The translations under genes and the position numbers were made by a program. Source: CBDDDW01 sp965226805 (GTDB lineage: Bacteria; Chloroflexota; Dehalococcoidia; Lucifugimonadales; JAGWBF01). Taken from it: 64,000 bases of DNA. The first letter of the stretch is position 1. Each line of letters opens with the position of its first letter. Shown in pieces: positions 52,878-62,582 of the stretch. The stretch lies in contig CBDDDW010000026.1 of the NCBI GenBank assembly GCA_965226805.1, positions 124,001 to 188,000 on the forward strand. Reading direction: 5' to 3'. The notes under the pieces were generated by a model that worked only from the letters and a program-made list of their open reading frames with translations, was not told the DNA's origin and ran no database searches.

Positions 52878-53618
52878 TCAGGTAGTAGGAGCATCTCGTG
52901 GGAAAATCGCCTCTCCCTCATGGAACGTCACCCCGGCCTGGCGCATCATCGACGAGGTGTTGGCTCTCGCAATGGCTCTCAATACGTTGGACATGATCCC
53001 CGGATTCTTTCGTACCTCCTTGCGGGGAGCGGGCGCCACCTCCGAGGGAGCGTCATCCAAGAGGCCCCATCGTGGCGGAGCCTCGCTGCGCTTGATGAGG
53101 CCTTTCGAGGCCATGATGTAGTGGAAATCCGCCAGGGCCAGGAACCTGGGATCCCCGAATTTTATGCTGTACCTCTCCAGCCTTTGTCTGTAACCCTCCT
53201 CCTGGCGCGTGACCCGTTCGTAGTCCTCGGTGGCCTGCCGGTAGATATCCACACTCTCCCAGTGGTCAGGGTCCCTCTGTTTGGCGTAATCGGCCGCCCG
53301 TTTCAGGATCTCCTCGGCCAGTTCGGTCCGACCCTCGACGGAGGGCTTCTTCGCCGCCAGTTTAGCGCGGTCCATGGGGGTGTGGTCATCCCTGAAAAGG
53401 TCGGCGCGGCTGGCCTTCACCTCCACCGCGTAGATAGTATTGTCAGGACCCACTGCCACCACATCGATCACCCGGCCATAGGGACCTTCCAGCTTCACCT
53501 CAAGTCCGATTGAGCGACAGCCCATGCACCTGTAGAGCCACTCCCAGGAGGCCCATTTGAGCCGGTAGGTCACGAGGGATTCGTTGCCCCTTCTAAATGA
53601 GTCGGCGCTCTCAGCCAC
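52878..53618 (-). CDS. PD-(D/E)XK nuclease-like protein (MmcB-type)
   Basis: A 246-residue protein. RVIDVVAVGPDN, then IYAVEVKASRADLF, gives the D...ExK active-site pattern of the restriction-endonuclease fold, with the SRADLFRDDH string seen in MmcB-like DNA-repair proteins. The C-terminal 100 residues are not recognised. Cytoplasmic; the target is unknown. It faces the Cox genes convergently. Confidence 0.65.
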   Translation of the reverse strand: MAESADSFRRGNESLVTYRLKWASWEWLYRCMGCRSIGLEVKLEGPYGRVIDVVAVGPDNTIYAVEVKASRADLFRDDHTPMDRAKLAAKKPSVEGRTELAEEILKRAADYAKQRDPDHWESVDIYRQATEDYERVTRQEEGYRQRLERYSIKFGDPRFLALADFHYIMASKGLIKRSEAPPRWGLLDDAPSEVAPAPRKEVRKNPGIMSNVLRAIARANTSSMMRQAGVTFHEGEAIFPRDAPTT

Positions 53619-53817
53619 CTTCGTCCTCCGGGAAATCCGGCGCCTTGCCCCCTGTCAACTCATCCAAGGTTACGATGTGTCTGGAGTCCCCGCAACCCTT
53701 AGCCTCGTGTACGGAGGGGCTCGACGCCTGGATTCCTCAAGGCCTCGTTTCGATTGTCATCCAAGAAGGGGTATTGTAGAATTGGGGTGCCCAATAACTT
53801 CTCAAGGAGGTCGTGCT

Positions 53818-54213
53818 ATGGCCCTTACCCTGGCGGATGCAAACCGCGTTGTCGAAGCAGCGAAGACAAAAGCGGCCGAGCTTAACATAAAAATCTGTGT
53901 GGCCGTGTGTGATCCTGGCGCACGGCTGATGGCCTTCAATCGCATGGACTGCGCCAGCTGGGCCGCCGGCTATGGGTGCCAGGGCAAAGCCGTGGCGTCG
54001 GCCATGTTCGGGAGGCCCAGTGGAATGTTCACGGAGAAGGCCGGCACTCCTATCATGCAGGGTGTGACGGCCGCCGAAGGAGGACACGCAATACTGAGCC
54101 AGGGCGCTGTCCCTATCGTCCGAAACGGCGTTGTCGAGGGCGCGTGTGGCGTCGGTGGCGGCACCAGCGAGCAGGACGAGGAGTGTGCCCAGGCTGGAGT
54201 GGATGCGCTCTAG
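53818..54213 (+). CDS. GlcG/HbpS-like heme-binding family protein, copy 1
   Basis: A 131-residue protein of the GlcG/HbpS family (ADANRVVEAAKTKAAELNIK, CVAVCDPGARLMAFNRMD, WAAGYGCQGKAVASAMFGRP and EGACGVGGGTSEQDEECA). Members bind heme or act in glycolate and diol loci. AGGAGG lies seven bases before the ATG. First of three tandem copies. Confidence 0.87.
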   Translation: MALTLADANRVVEAAKTKAAELNIKICVAVCDPGARLMAFNRMDCASWAAGYGCQGKAVASAMFGRPSGMFTEKAGTPIMQGVTAAEGGHAILSQGAVPIVRNGVVEGACGVGGGTSEQDEECAQAGVDAL

Positions 54214-54239
54214 AGAAACAAGCTAGGGGAGCCCGTCGC

Positions 54240-54640
54240 ATGGCTATATCCAGAACGGAGGCAAACCGGATCGTCGAGGCGGCCGTGGCTAACGCACGGG
54301 AACTCGGCATCCGGATATGCGTAGCAGTGTGTGACGCCGGAGGGAGGCTTCTGGCCTTCAGCCGCATGGATGGAGCTAACTGGGCCGCCGGGGCTGCCAG
54401 GGAAAAGCCGTCGCTGCAGCCGCCTTCGGGAGGCCCAGCGGGCTTCTGGAGGAGCGGGCCGATACCCCGTTCATGGGATACATAGCAGCTTCGGAGGGTG
54501 GGCACCTGGCGATAGGGCAGGGAGCGGTCCCAATCATGCGGATCGGTGTTGTAGAGGGAGCCTGTGGCGTCGGGGGAGCGACCCGCCAACAGGACGATGA
54601 GTGTGCCCAGGCTAGAACGGATGCGCTCCAAAAAAACTAG
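54240..54640 (+). pseudogene. GlcG/HbpS-like copy 2, broken by a 4-base deletion
   Basis: It starts MAISRTEANRIVEAAV with GGGGAG upstream and follows the family to NWAAG. There the GGCTATGGGTGC of copy 1 is shortened by four bases (54391-54394 region), and the conserved GKAVAAAAFGRPSGLL continues in another frame to TAG at 54638. With four bases restored the length would be 405, a whole number of codons. The rest is well preserved, so the break is recent or a sequencing error. Confidence 0.82.
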
Positions 54641-54656
54641 GTGAAGGAGGCCATCA

Positions 54657-55052
54657 ATGGCTTTAAGCAGAGCAGAGGTAAATCGGATCCTCGAAGCGGC
54701 CGTCGCAAAGGCGGAGGAGCTGAATATCAAGATATGTGTGGCGGTCTGTGATGCCGGAGGGCGGCTGATGGGCTTCAGCCGCATGGACGGCGCAATCTGG
54801 GCCGCCGGCTACGGATGCCAGGGGAAGGCCATCGCGTCCGCCTGTTTCGCCAGGCCCAGCGGAGCTCTGATGGACAGGGCCGACACCCAATTCATGAAGT
54901 ATATAGGGGCCTCCGAGGGTGGACACATGGCACTGGCCCAGGGAGCGGTCCCAGTCACCCGTAACGGTGTGCTGGAGGGCGCATGCGGCGCAGGCGGGGG
55001 CACGGGCCAGCAGGATGAAGACTGCTCCCAGGCCGGCGTGAACGCGCTCTAG
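54657..55052 (+). CDS. GlcG/HbpS-like heme-binding family protein, copy 3
   Basis: A 131-residue intact copy (RAEVNRILEAAVAKAEELNI, CVAVCDAGGRLMGFSRMD, WAAGYGCQGKAIASACF and EGACGAGGGTGQQDEDC). GAAGGAGG lies seven bases before the ATG. It is similar throughout to copies 1 and 2, consistent with tandem duplication. Confidence 0.87.
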   Translation: MALSRAEVNRILEAAVAKAEELNIKICVAVCDAGGRLMGFSRMDGAIWAAGYGCQGKAIASACFARPSGALMDRADTQFMKYIGASEGGHMALAQGAVPVTRNGVLEGACGAGGGTGQQDEDCSQAGVNAL

Positions 55053-55085
55053 CCGCCTCGAATTTCCCCATGGATAACAGATGTA

Positions 55086-55114
55086 ATGGCGCCCGGGCAC
55101 GGTCCGGGCGCCAT
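55086..55114 (+). terminator. Perfect GC-rich hairpin after the GlcG cluster
   Basis: ATGGCGCCCGG and CCGGGCGCCAT are exact complements around a seven-base loop, 33 bases after the copy 3 stop. No T-run follows, so termination may need other factors. Confidence 0.55.
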
Positions 55115-55165
55115 CGGTGGTCTGCGTTCTCCCCCGGAGGACCCGCCGAGGGGCTGGTCTCTAGG

Positions 55166-56647
55166 ATGAAGTCGATGCCGCAAGTGGAAGATAGCAGCCA
55201 GGAAATTTGGACCCGTTCGAAGCATGTGGGTATTCCTCTCGTCGCGTTGCTGATTTTCGCCGCTCTTTCGATAGCTGGATGTGGCGGCGGCAAAGAGAGG
55301 GACCCAATAGAGCTGATACCCACCGGCTCGACCTTCGTCGCCAAGATCCAGGTCGCGGAGATTCTGAAGGATGAACGAATCAACGAGCTACTTGGCGAAT
55401 TTCCTGGGGACGACGGCGCGTTTCAGACCCTCGACGACCTGCTTGACTTGGCCCAGGAAGAGACGGGAGTGGACCTTAGCCAGTTCGACGATGTAGTCGC
55501 GTTCGGCGACATTGCGCAGAGACGCGATCTCGAAACTGGAGTGGCCTTCATTATCCGGGGGCGTTTCGGAGAAGAAGATCTGGTCGCTGGCCTGGAGAAC
55601 GCCTACGATGAGTCTCTCAGCCTTACCCAGTACAAGAAACACCGGGTACATGCCGACGGGGACGGAGACCTGGCCGTCGTCTTTCTGAGCGCCGATACAG
55701 TGGCGCTGGGCGGTCTGAGCGCCGTACGATCGGTGATAGACGTATTGGAGGGGGACAAAGACCGAGCATCGGGAGAGCTTTACGACTCCTTCCGGGCGCT
55801 AGGGGACCCCCTGCTCGGTCTTGCCTTAGAGGTGCCCAGTGGGGCTACCGAGGAGCTGGACGGTCTCCTGGATGAGGTTCCCATCCCTGTCGACCTGGAC
55901 CTGTTCGAGGACATCGACGTAATTAGCGTCGCTGCCGACCTCGTCTCCGACTCCGTCAGGGTCGAAGCCCACGTGGACTTCGCCAGTGCTTCCTCCGCGG
56001 AGCGGGCCGCCGACGCCATCGATGGGCTCCTCAAACTCGTGGGGGCGCTCAGCGGCGGCGAGGAAATCCGGCGCCTGCTGAAAACGGTTCAGGTGTCCAC
56101 TACCGACACAAGACTAAACGTCTTCTACGAGGCCAAATTATCGGATGTCAAAGAGGCTGTAGACAGCTTCGAAGATGGTATTCAGGGGTATCTCCCGTTG
56201 CCTCTACGACGTGCCGGTAGACATGACGTGGCCCATGACTCGACTCCAGCACCGGGGGAGATCGTAGGAGAGGGCGCCGGTCACGGCGACTACGACATCT
56301 TGTTGGCCGGTCTACGTGGGGCAGGGATATCTGTGAAGGAAGAGGGTGAGAGCAGCGACTCTCCCTTTTCGGTCAACGGCAAAACCCTGCTTGTAGATGG
56401 TGGTGTGGTGCAGGTCTTCCAGTATGCCGATGAAGGGTCCGCCGAGGCTGAGGCCGCCGGGGTTTCACCCGACGGCCATAAAATAGAAACCCAGTCTGCG
56501 ACCGGAGCGGTGGCTAGCGATGTGATGTGGGTCGCTACTCCTCACTTTTACAAAGGTGGGAGCTTGATTGTGCTGTATGTGGGTGACGATCCAGAGGTCA
56601 CAAAGGCGCTCGAGGCTGCCATGGGGCCTCAGTTCGCGGGTAGATAG
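55166..56647 (+). CDS. DUF3352-type lipoprotein
   Basis: A 493-residue lipoprotein with an unusually long N-region before the signal helix and the lipobox LSIAGC. The mature part (PIELIPTGSTFVAKIQVAEI, then AFIIRGRFGEEDLVAGLENA) matches DUF3352-like surface proteins that model DUF4836/DUF3352 repeats. It lies outside the cell membrane. The ATG has no strong ribosome binding site and a second ATG is three codons later. Function unknown. Confidence 0.7.
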   Translation: MKSMPQVEDSSQEIWTRSKHVGIPLVALLIFAALSIAGCGGGKERDPIELIPTGSTFVAKIQVAEILKDERINELLGEFPGDDGAFQTLDDLLDLAQEETGVDLSQFDDVVAFGDIAQRRDLETGVAFIIRGRFGEEDLVAGLENAYDESLSLTQYKKHRVHADGDGDLAVVFLSADTVALGGLSAVRSVIDVLEGDKDRASGELYDSFRALGDPLLGLALEVPSGATEELDGLLDEVPIPVDLDLFEDIDVISVAADLVSDSVRVEAHVDFASASSAERAADAIDGLLKLVGALSGGEEIRRLLKTVQVSTTDTRLNVFYEAKLSDVKEAVDSFEDGIQGYLPLPLRRAGRHDVAHDSTPAPGEIVGEGAGHGDYDILLAGLRGAGISVKEEGESSDSPFSVNGKTLLVDGGVVQVFQYADEGSAEAEAAGVSPDGHKIETQSATGAVASDVMWVATPHFYKGGSLIVLYVGDDPEVTKALEAAMGPQFAGR

Positions 56648-56791
56648 AGCGACTAATCCGGCCCTCTACGTCTACTGGCGCAGGGCAGCTTTGGCGCAGT
56701 TGGTGGTCCAACCCACCGCTTAAAAGCTACGAAAGAGAAGGGGCCAGCTTCTGCTGCACCGTGTCACTAGCTATGGATCGGAGCTGGTAAC

Positions 56792-57463
56792 CTAATCAGG
56801 AACCGGGAAGACGTGGATGGTGACCCACCGGCCCTCTTTGTTCTTGCCCTTGCCGCCGCCACCTTTGTTACCAGGTCCGCCGCCACTCCCACTCCCGGCC
56901 TCCGTGGACGCGTGGGCGTAACTCGCGTTCAACTCCTCCGTATCATGGGCGTTGGGAGAATCGGACCCCGCCGCGTTCAGTATCGCGAGCCACTCGGCTT
57001 GTGACGTGGCAGCGCCTCCGTCGTTCATGCAAGTGTCCGTCGCGCTAACGTTGTGGGTTAGGCCCAATATGTGGCCCAACTCCTGGCAGAGTACATGGTC
57101 TGCCACGAAAGTCCCATATGAGCTCAGGTAAGTGGTGTTGAGCTTCACCGTTCCCTTGGTGATATGACCGTCTTCGATGAAGATTTGGGCGATCCCCAGC
57201 CATCGCACGCTGAACCCCTCGGAGACCGTGATATGGCCCCTTCGCTTTGACGTGTTTTGAGGTTGGATGGGAGTCCCCAGGTTGGCCCACTCGTCTACTG
57301 CGGCCGGAACGTCGTACAGACTGGACGAGGTCTTGTCCGCAACCGTGGGATTCAGGTTGTCGCCAGACCAATGTTAACCATTCCAAGAGTGGCCAGCCAG
57401 AACGACTCCCAACGTCAGGACAGAAGCCATGGCCGCCATCACTACGACTATCAGTTTCCTCAA
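56792..57463 (-). pseudogene. Metzincin-like secreted protein interrupted by an in-frame stop
   Basis: A TTG with AGAGGTG upstream opens a signal peptide (LRKLIVVVMAAMASVLTLGV). The frame then meets TAA (57376-57374) after GHSWNG and continues in the same frame as HWSGDNLNPTVADKTSS to the end. The metal site reads CQELGHILGLTHN, a metzincin-like HExxHxxGxxH with the first His replaced by Gln. It ends in a Gly/Lys-rich tail (GSGSGGGPGNKGGGGKGKNK). An intact reading could only restart at an internal ATG at 57208, which would lack export. Confidence 0.7.
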
Positions 57464-57782
57464 TCTGACACCTCTGCTTTTTCGGGCTATTAATAAAATG
57501 GTACTACTGGGCTCACTTCTCTGTCAATCCGCCGGCGTGGTTAATTTGGACTCGCTCTCAGTAGTAGTTTACGCCCGCCTGCGCTTTTCGGATTTTCAAG
57601 AGCCGCAACACAAGAGGTGAGTCCAGGGTGCTGTCTCCTTGGTCCCATGCAGTCCCGGAATGTCGTCGGGAAAATGTCGGCACAAAAACGAGCTTCCTCA
57701 AAGCCAGGCCGGTTGATGACGGGGGACCGCTCTTTGAGACGGGTCGGGTCCACCGTGATAGACCTGCCGCAGGCTGCCATTA
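57464..57782. other. Intergenic region before the MFS remnant
   Basis: About 320 bases with no gene I can support. The promoter of the minus-strand metzincin-like gene should lie at its left side; no clear boxes are visible. The right end runs into the MFS fragment without a start region. Confidence 0.35.
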
Positions 57783-58055
57783 GTGTTTGTGGTCCTGGGG
57801 GCCTCTATCCTCTCCTGGGCGGCGCTGTATACCGCCCTCGTGGGGGAGATGGTCCCGCCGGAACAGGCTGGGACGGCGTTGGGTGCCTCGGGAACGATCT
57901 CCTCGGTGGCTCCTATGGCCCTTCCACCACTATTTGGCCTGCTGCTGGACCGCACCGACTCCTACTCTCTGATGTGGGGCGTGGCTGCGGTCATGGCTTT
58001 CACAAGCACTATCACTCTGGTGGCTCTGGCCCGGCGCGCCTCGCCCGGGAGCTAG
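57783..58055 (+). pseudogene. C-terminal remnant of an MFS transporter
   Basis: Ninety codons encode only the last three helices of a major facilitator (FVVLGASILSWAALYTALVG, MVPPEQAGTALGASGTISSV, WGVAAVMAFTSTITLVALA). The loop ERxGTALG-like motif is typical of helix 10-11. The first nine helices are absent, so it cannot be functional. Confidence 0.7.
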
Positions 58056-58166
58056 CTGTCGGGTACGTGCCCGCCCGTCTTTTGCGGAAGCTGTCTGTCT
58101 GTTACAATCGTCCGGGACGCGGAGACGCCCGGCCCAGATTCCCAACAAAAGAGGACTTTTATCAGC

Positions 58167-60746
58167 ATGACTACTTCACAACGCGTGCAGCTTCCCAGTA
58201 ACGTCCGACCTCTTAAATACCGGCTAACCCTCACACCGGACCTGGAGAAGTTCACCTTCCACGGCGAGGAGACGATAGAGATAGAGGTAGCCGAGCCCAC
58301 CGATAGTTTGGTGCTCAACTCCATGGACCTCCAGGTCCGGTCCGCCTCCATAGCTCGTGACGACGGGACAGAGAAGCCGGCGAGCCGGATCGTATACGAC
58401 CAGGATGCCGAGACCGTCACCCTTAGCTTCAGTGCCCCCGTTCCCCCCGGTGCTGCCCGGCTCTCCCTCCGGTTCACAGGCGAGCTGAACGATAGGCTTC
58501 ATGGCTTCTATCGGAGCACATACCAGACAGCTGGGGGCGATACGGCCATGCTGGCCGCCACCCAGTTCGAGCCTACCGATGCTCGGCGTGCCTTCCCGTG
58601 CTGGGATGAGCCGGCCATAAAAGCCACCTTTGAGGTGGACCTGGTCATACCCGATCACCTAATTGCCGTGTCCAATACCCCTGTGGCCGTCGAGACGCCT
58701 GAGCCGCCCGGGCTCAAACGGGTCCTGTTCCACGAAACGCCACCCATGTCAACTTACCTTCTTGCCTTCGTAGTAGGCGATATAGACTTCGTCCAGGCCA
58801 CCAGCCGCGATGGCACCCTGGTAAGAGTCTTTACCACGAGGGGAAAGACCGAGCAGGGCCGCTTCGCCCTGGACGTGGCGGTACGTCTGCTTCCCTATTT
58901 CAACGACTATTTCGGCATCCCATACCCACTGGAGAAGCTAGACCACCTTGCTATCCCGGACTTCGCCGCCGGGGCAATGGAGAATTGGGGCGCCATCACC
59001 TACCGGGAGACTGCTCTTCTCTTCGACCCTGGAAGCTCCTCGCCGGGCACCCGGCAGCGCATCGCCGAGGTGGTGGCCCACGAGATGGCCCACATGTGGT
59101 TCGGCGACCTGGTCACTATGGAGTGGTGGAACGACCTGTGGCTCAACGAGAGCTTCGCCTCCTGGATGGGGACGAAGGCGGTGGACCATCTCTTCCCAGA
59201 GTGGGATATGTGGACCCAGTTCGTCGTCTACGACGTAAACCGCGGGCTAGACCTGGACGGCCTGGAGAATTCACACCCCATTGAGCAGGAGGTGCTTAAC
59301 CCGGCTGAGATCGGCCAGCTCTTCGACGCCATAAGCTACAGCAAAGGCGCCTCCATCATACGGATGCTGGAGCAGTTCCTGGGAGATGAGGGGTTCAGAA
59401 AAGGACTGCATCGGTACCTCTCGGCACACACCTACGGCAACGCCCGTGGACGCGACCTGTGGCAGGCCATGCAGGACGAGTCCCGTCTTCCCGTGGTCTC
59501 CATGATGGAGAGCTGGATCAACCAGACCGGCTATCCAGTGGTGCAGGCGGAGGTTCACAGGGATGCGGACAAGGCCTCAATCCAACTTTCGCAGCAGCGG
59601 TTCCTTTACTCTGGACCGAACGAGGACCCCGCCACCTGGCATGTCCCGGTCAGCGTATCTGCCCAGGGCGCTCATGAGACCGCTTTCACCATCATGGATG
59701 ATCGCGACACAACCCTTGACATGGGTGATCTAGGGGAGTCATGGATCAAGGTCAACACTCGACAGACCGGCTTCTACAGAGTCCAGTACGCAGCGGACCA
59801 ATGGGCCGGCCTTGTTCCAGCCGTGGAATCTCTAGAGCTTCCCTCGGCTGACCGCCTGGGCCTCCAGGCCGACGCTTACGCCCTGGCTCGGGCGTGCCTC
59901 ATCCCGGCGACCCAGTTCCTGGACCTTGCCGGCGCGTACAGGAATGAGCGCGAGTATGCGGTCTGGGCCGACCTCGCCGGCAACCTTGGCCATATGGTGA
60001 GGTTACTGTCGCGGGAGCCCTACTACCCTCAACTCCGGAGATTTGGAAGGGAACTGCTGCGACCCGTCGCCGACGAGGTCGGATGGGAGGCGAAACCCGG
60101 AGAAGGGCATCTTCAGGCGCTGCTGCGTAGCACCGTCCTCGGACAGCTTGGCGCATTCGGCGAAGAGGCTCCATTGGAGGAGGCTCGGACCCGCTTCCAC
60201 CGTTTCCTGGAAGACCCATCGTCGCTTTCTCCTGACCTGAAGGGCGTGGTTTATAGCCTAGCCACCCGGTCCGGAGACGGCGCCACTTTCGACTCCCTCC
60301 GTCGCCTGGCCGCGGACGCGAACCTTCAGGAGGAGAAGATGCGTCTCCTTATTGCCATGGCCAACTTCCAGGATCGGGACCTCCTGGTGAAGACCCTGGA
60401 GCTGTCCCTTTCACCGGAAGTCCGCTCCCAGGACACGGTGATCCTATTGTCCTCTGTGGCCGGCAACCCTGGCGGCGGCAGAGAGCTGGCCTGGGACTAC
60501 ATCAAGAGCAACTGGGCCGAGCTCGACCGGCGCTACGGAACAGGCGGATTCGCCATGATGCGACTGGTCTCCATCACAGGGGGCTTTGCCACGCCCGAAG
60601 CCCGTCGGGACGTCGAGGGGTTCTTCCAGCGCAATCCGGCGCCCTCGGTCACGCGCACCAGCCAGCAGTCCCTGGAGAGCATTGACCTGAACATCCGTTG
60701 GATGGACCGCAACCGTGACGACTTGGCCCGCTGGTTCGGTGCCTAG
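58167..60746 (+). CDS. M1 family aminopeptidase
   Basis: An 859-residue zinc aminopeptidase. The exopeptidase motif GAMEN precedes HEMAHMW (about 305-311) and NESFA (zinc Glu), and the C-terminal ERAP1-like helical domain is present. It resembles tricorn-interacting factor F2/puromycin-sensitive types. No signal peptide, hence cytosolic peptide turnover. The ATG has only a distant AGAGGA. Confidence 0.94.
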   Translation: MTTSQRVQLPSNVRPLKYRLTLTPDLEKFTFHGEETIEIEVAEPTDSLVLNSMDLQVRSASIARDDGTEKPASRIVYDQDAETVTLSFSAPVPPGAARLSLRFTGELNDRLHGFYRSTYQTAGGDTAMLAATQFEPTDARRAFPCWDEPAIKATFEVDLVIPDHLIAVSNTPVAVETPEPPGLKRVLFHETPPMSTYLLAFVVGDIDFVQATSRDGTLVRVFTTRGKTEQGRFALDVAVRLLPYFNDYFGIPYPLEKLDHLAIPDFAAGAMENWGAITYRETALLFDPGSSSPGTRQRIAEVVAHEMAHMWFGDLVTMEWWNDLWLNESFASWMGTKAVDHLFPEWDMWTQFVVYDVNRGLDLDGLENSHPIEQEVLNPAEIGQLFDAISYSKGASIIRMLEQFLGDEGFRKGLHRYLSAHTYGNARGRDLWQAMQDESRLPVVSMMESWINQTGYPVVQAEVHRDADKASIQLSQQRFLYSGPNEDPATWHVPVSVSAQGAHETAFTIMDDRDTTLDMGDLGESWIKVNTRQTGFYRVQYAADQWAGLVPAVESLELPSADRLGLQADAYALARACLIPATQFLDLAGAYRNEREYAVWADLAGNLGHMVRLLSREPYYPQLRRFGRELLRPVADEVGWEAKPGEGHLQALLRSTVLGQLGAFGEEAPLEEARTRFHRFLEDPSSLSPDLKGVVYSLATRSGDGATFDSLRRLAADANLQEEKMRLLIAMANFQDRDLLVKTLELSLSPEVRSQDTVILLSSVAGNPGGGRELAWDYIKSNWAELDRRYGTGGFAMMRLVSITGGFATPEARRDVEGFFQRNPAPSVTRTSQQSLESIDLNIRWMDRNRDDLARWFGA

Positions 60747-60791
60747 CCACTCTTATGGCTGTGGGAATCGCCTGCCCAGGGGGCGAACTTG

Positions 60792-61898
60792 CTACAATCC
60801 CCACACCTTTGCGGCGTTCCCACCCACGACCTTTTCCTGGTCCTCTCTGGGCAGCCCGCCAACAATCCTGGCAGCAATTTCCTGGGCTCCAAGCCCGACG
60901 GACTCCTCGTGGGGGAAATCCGTACCCCATAGGATCTGATCGGCACCGATATGCGGGATGACGTCTAAAGCATAGGGATCATCAATGAACCCGTGCCAGA
61001 TCCGGGTTCTCATATAGTCGCTGGCCCGCATCTGAGGCATGGGCATCGACAGGCGGTTGGTCAGCTGCTCTGTTGGATAGCCTAAGCGGTTCATGAACCA
61101 CGGGATCCAGGAGATATCGAACTCACTGTCCACGAGCTTCAGTTTAGGGAACCGATCCAGGATGCCGCCGCAGATGAACTCGTTTGCCAGGACCCACATA
61201 ATCTCACAGAAAAAGAGCATTAGAGTCCGCACCCCCTCGCCCTTTTCCTCTGACGTGGTGAACGCAGCGGGATTTGGGAACCTACTGCCGCCCAGGATAT
61301 GCATGCTGATGGGTGATCCCATCTCCTGCGCCGCTGCCCAGAAAGGGTCGTAGACCGGATCACGATAGGGTGGAAGGTCTTCAGGAGCCTCGATGGGGAT
61401 CATGGCGCCCCTCAGGCCTTTGTTGGTCACCCGCTCCAGCTCTCCCACTGCCCAGCCGACATCATCTATAGGCATGGCCGCGGTACCGATGAGGCGCCTG
61501 GTGTCGCAGGCGCAAAACTCAGCCAGCCAGTCGTTGTAGGCACGGGCGGATGCTCGCACCACCTCACGGTCCACGCCCCGGAGGATAAGCCGCATGCTCT
61601 GGGGATTCAGCACCTCGGCCTCGATATGGTCTTCCTCCTGGTACGCCACCCGCGCCTCTGGAATGTAACCTGCCTCCCGCATGCGAGGGGTCACTTTTGA
61701 GATCATCCTCTCATCCCGGACAGCGACATCGACTGCTTGACGGCCGTCGAAGAAGAACCTACCTTTCCGGCCCTGCCACTCATCCAGGAACCTGGGAGTA
61801 CGGTCGCCGAACTTCTCCCCGAGAGCGTCCCAGTAGATGTTCGAGGGCTCTATCACGTGAGAGTCAGCCGATATGATTCTCTGAAACCTCAGTTCCAT
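60792..61898 (-). CDS. Amidohydrolase_2 family protein (ACMSD-like)
   Basis: A 368-residue TIM-barrel hydrolase/decarboxylase. It starts IISADSHVIEP, where the usual DxHxH metal motif is reduced, and ends with LWGTDFPHEES and GGNAAKVWGL. The metal His in ISMHILGG is kept. These proteins are abundant in SAR202-type genomes. Substrate unknown. Confidence 0.87.
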   Translation of the reverse strand: MELRFQRIISADSHVIEPSNIYWDALGEKFGDRTPRFLDEWQGRKGRFFFDGRQAVDVAVRDERMISKVTPRMREAGYIPEARVAYQEEDHIEAEVLNPQSMRLILRGVDREVVRASARAYNDWLAEFCACDTRRLIGTAAMPIDDVGWAVGELERVTNKGLRGAMIPIEAPEDLPPYRDPVYDPFWAAAQEMGSPISMHILGGSRFPNPAAFTTSEEKGEGVRTLMLFFCEIMWVLANEFICGGILDRFPKLKLVDSEFDISWIPWFMNRLGYPTEQLTNRLSMPMPQMRASDYMRTRIWHGFIDDPYALDVIPHIGADQILWGTDFPHEESVGLGAQEIAARIVGGLPREDQEKVVGGNAAKVWGL

Positions 61899-61991
61899 GG
61901 CGTCCCCTTTTCAGTAGGTTTGTCAATCCTCGCCATCCTTGTCCAAGGTATCGCGACTCGCCTTAGTCCTCCGAAGCTAGTTTTCGAGGCA

Positions 61992-62525
61992 CTATTTCCA
62001 CTTGATAGTGCACCCGACGGACTGGGTTTCGCCTACTGGGGCCGTTTGACCGGCCAGCACCGCGTCCAGGGCGGCACGGAGGTAGTGGTGCTTAACCGCC
62101 TTCGGGTCGTCGTGGCTGTCGTCTATGCTTCCGTGGTAGTGCAACTGGTTCTGGTTGTCAAAAACGAAGACCTCGGGCGTGTGCTGTGCCCCGTAGGACC
62201 GCGCCACCTCCTGGGTCTCATCGTAGAGATAAGGGAAGTTGAATCCCTGTTCCGTTGCTCGCTCTTTCATCATCGGGAAGCTGTCGGCTGGGTATTTCGT
62301 AGCGTCGTTGGCGTTGATTACTATTAGTTGAACGTTCTTGGGGCCGTAATCAGCCTGGATCGCTACCATTCGGCCCTCCCAACCCCGTACGAATGGACAG
62401 TGGTTGCAGCTAAAGATGACTACGACCGCCTCTCCGCCGTTGTAATCATCGAGGGAATGCTGCCCTCCGTCAGTACCCAGAAGGGTGAAGGGTTTTGCTT
62501 TATCGCCTAATTTCAAAGTGGTCAT
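61992..62525 (-). CDS. Thioredoxin-fold AhpC/TSA-like redoxin
   Basis: A 177-residue redoxin. The active-site C40NHC43 follows strand VVVIFS, a CxxC type typical of the thiol:disulfide/peroxiredoxin-like family with the H-C-P-F string. YGAQHTPEVFVFD contains the cis-Pro loop. Cytosolic; probably a peroxide or disulfide reductase. Confidence 0.87.
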   Translation of the reverse strand: MTTLKLGDKAKPFTLLGTDGGQHSLDDYNGGEAVVVIFSCNHCPFVRGWEGRMVAIQADYGPKNVQLIVINANDATKYPADSFPMMKERATEQGFNFPYLYDETQEVARSYGAQHTPEVFVFDNQNQLHYHGSIDDSHDDPKAVKHHYLRAALDAVLAGQTAPVGETQSVGCTIKWK

Positions 62526-62582
62526 TCCGCTCTTTTCTTTGTGATCAGCCTCGGATAAATCCCAGGGACACCGAGGCCCAGG

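Noticed and set aside
57617..58201. 194-codon frame covering the MFS remnant
   Set aside because: It is in a different frame from the transporter helices and has no domain pattern.
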